Source: Psychrosphaera ytuae (GTDB lineage Bacteria; Pseudomonadota; Gammaproteobacteria; Enterobacterales; Alteromonadaceae). From it: a stretch of DNA of 64,000 nt. The notes beneath the pieces were generated by a model. It saw only the letters and a list, made by a program, of their open reading frames with translations. It ran no database searches and had not been told where the DNA came from. Below are positions 63,899 through 64,000 of this stretch, one piece after another; the first letter of the stretch is position 1, and every line of letters begins with the position of its first letter. Location of the stretch: positions 1,054,001-1,118,000 of the forward strand of contig NZ_CP072110.1 in the NCBI RefSeq assembly GCF_017638545.1, read 5' to 3'. Position numbers and translations under genes: made by a program.

Positions 63899-64000
63899 AT
63901 GTCTGAACTACAAACCATCATTGAAAACGCATTTGAAAACCGCGAAGCCATCACTCCAAACACAGTGACAGAAGAAGTAAAATCAGCGGTTGAACAAGCC
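63899..64000 (+). CDS. dapD: Tetrahydrodipicolinate N-succinyltransferase (partial, runs off right edge)
   Basis: Only the first 34 codons are present: SELQTIIENAFENREAITPNTVTEEVKSAVEQ, which aligns with the E. coli DapD start (QQLQNIIETAFERRAEITP). ATG at 63899, AAAGGA upstream, 15 bases after the glnD stop. The order map-glnD-dapD is the E. coli order. It would catalyse a step of lysine/diaminopimelate synthesis. Confidence 0.88.
   Translation, partial: MSELQTIIENAFENREAITPNTVTEEVKSAVEQA

Overview
The window looks like the chromosome of a low-GC marine gammaproteobacterium, probably of the order Alteromonadales. This is inferred from conserved gene order (rpsB-tsf-pyrH-frr-uppS-cdsA-dxr-rseP-bamA-skp-lpxD-fabZ-lpxA-lpxB-rnhB-dnaE-accA-tilS, map-glnD-dapD, apt-dnaX-ybaB), from two large TonB-dependent receptors and from a Vibrio TonB2-type energising operon. 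No species is assigned.

Layout. 1-1831 is accessory DNA: the N-terminal part of a PLD-nuclease/helicase protein running off the left edge, and a NERD-domain protein. It sits where recR would normally follow ybaB. 2248-5359 holds ybaB, dnaX and apt; dnaX carries a ten-A run that looks like a slippage or frameshift site for making the short gamma subunit. 5450-7992 is an hvfC-hvfB-hvfA operon for a ribosomally made, copper-binding-type modified peptide; the precursor has 14 EGKCG motifs, all its cysteines lie in them, and it is built of tandem DNA repeats. A degenerate GGDEF gene is divergent from it. 8741-13700 is the TonB2-type operon (DUF3450, TtpC-like, ExbB, ExbD, TonB, TPR protein). 13994-25188 is an outer-membrane uptake/modification region: two separate TonB receptor - terminator - TPR sulfotransferase units around a TPR 2-oxoglutarate-oxygenase-like gene.

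25416-39071 is mixed: polB, a TSUP permease, priC, a histone-deacetylase-like amidohydrolase, comFB-like and ybaM, a hydrolase plus NatAB-like ABC exporter, the SRP 4.5S RNA, a patatin phospholipase, a Kef-type antiporter and an active-type diguanylate cyclase. 39184-59996 is the long, nearly unbroken minus-strand core locus for translation, isoprenoid/phospholipid/lipid A precursors, outer-membrane assembly and DNA replication. rpsB has a structured leader. map, glnD and the start of dapD diverge from it on the plus strand.

The most unusual items are the expanded HvfA precursor system, the twin receptor-sulfotransferase units with the oxygenase next to a TonB2 system, and the dnaX A10 site. 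All functions are read from motifs and gene order; no database search was run.
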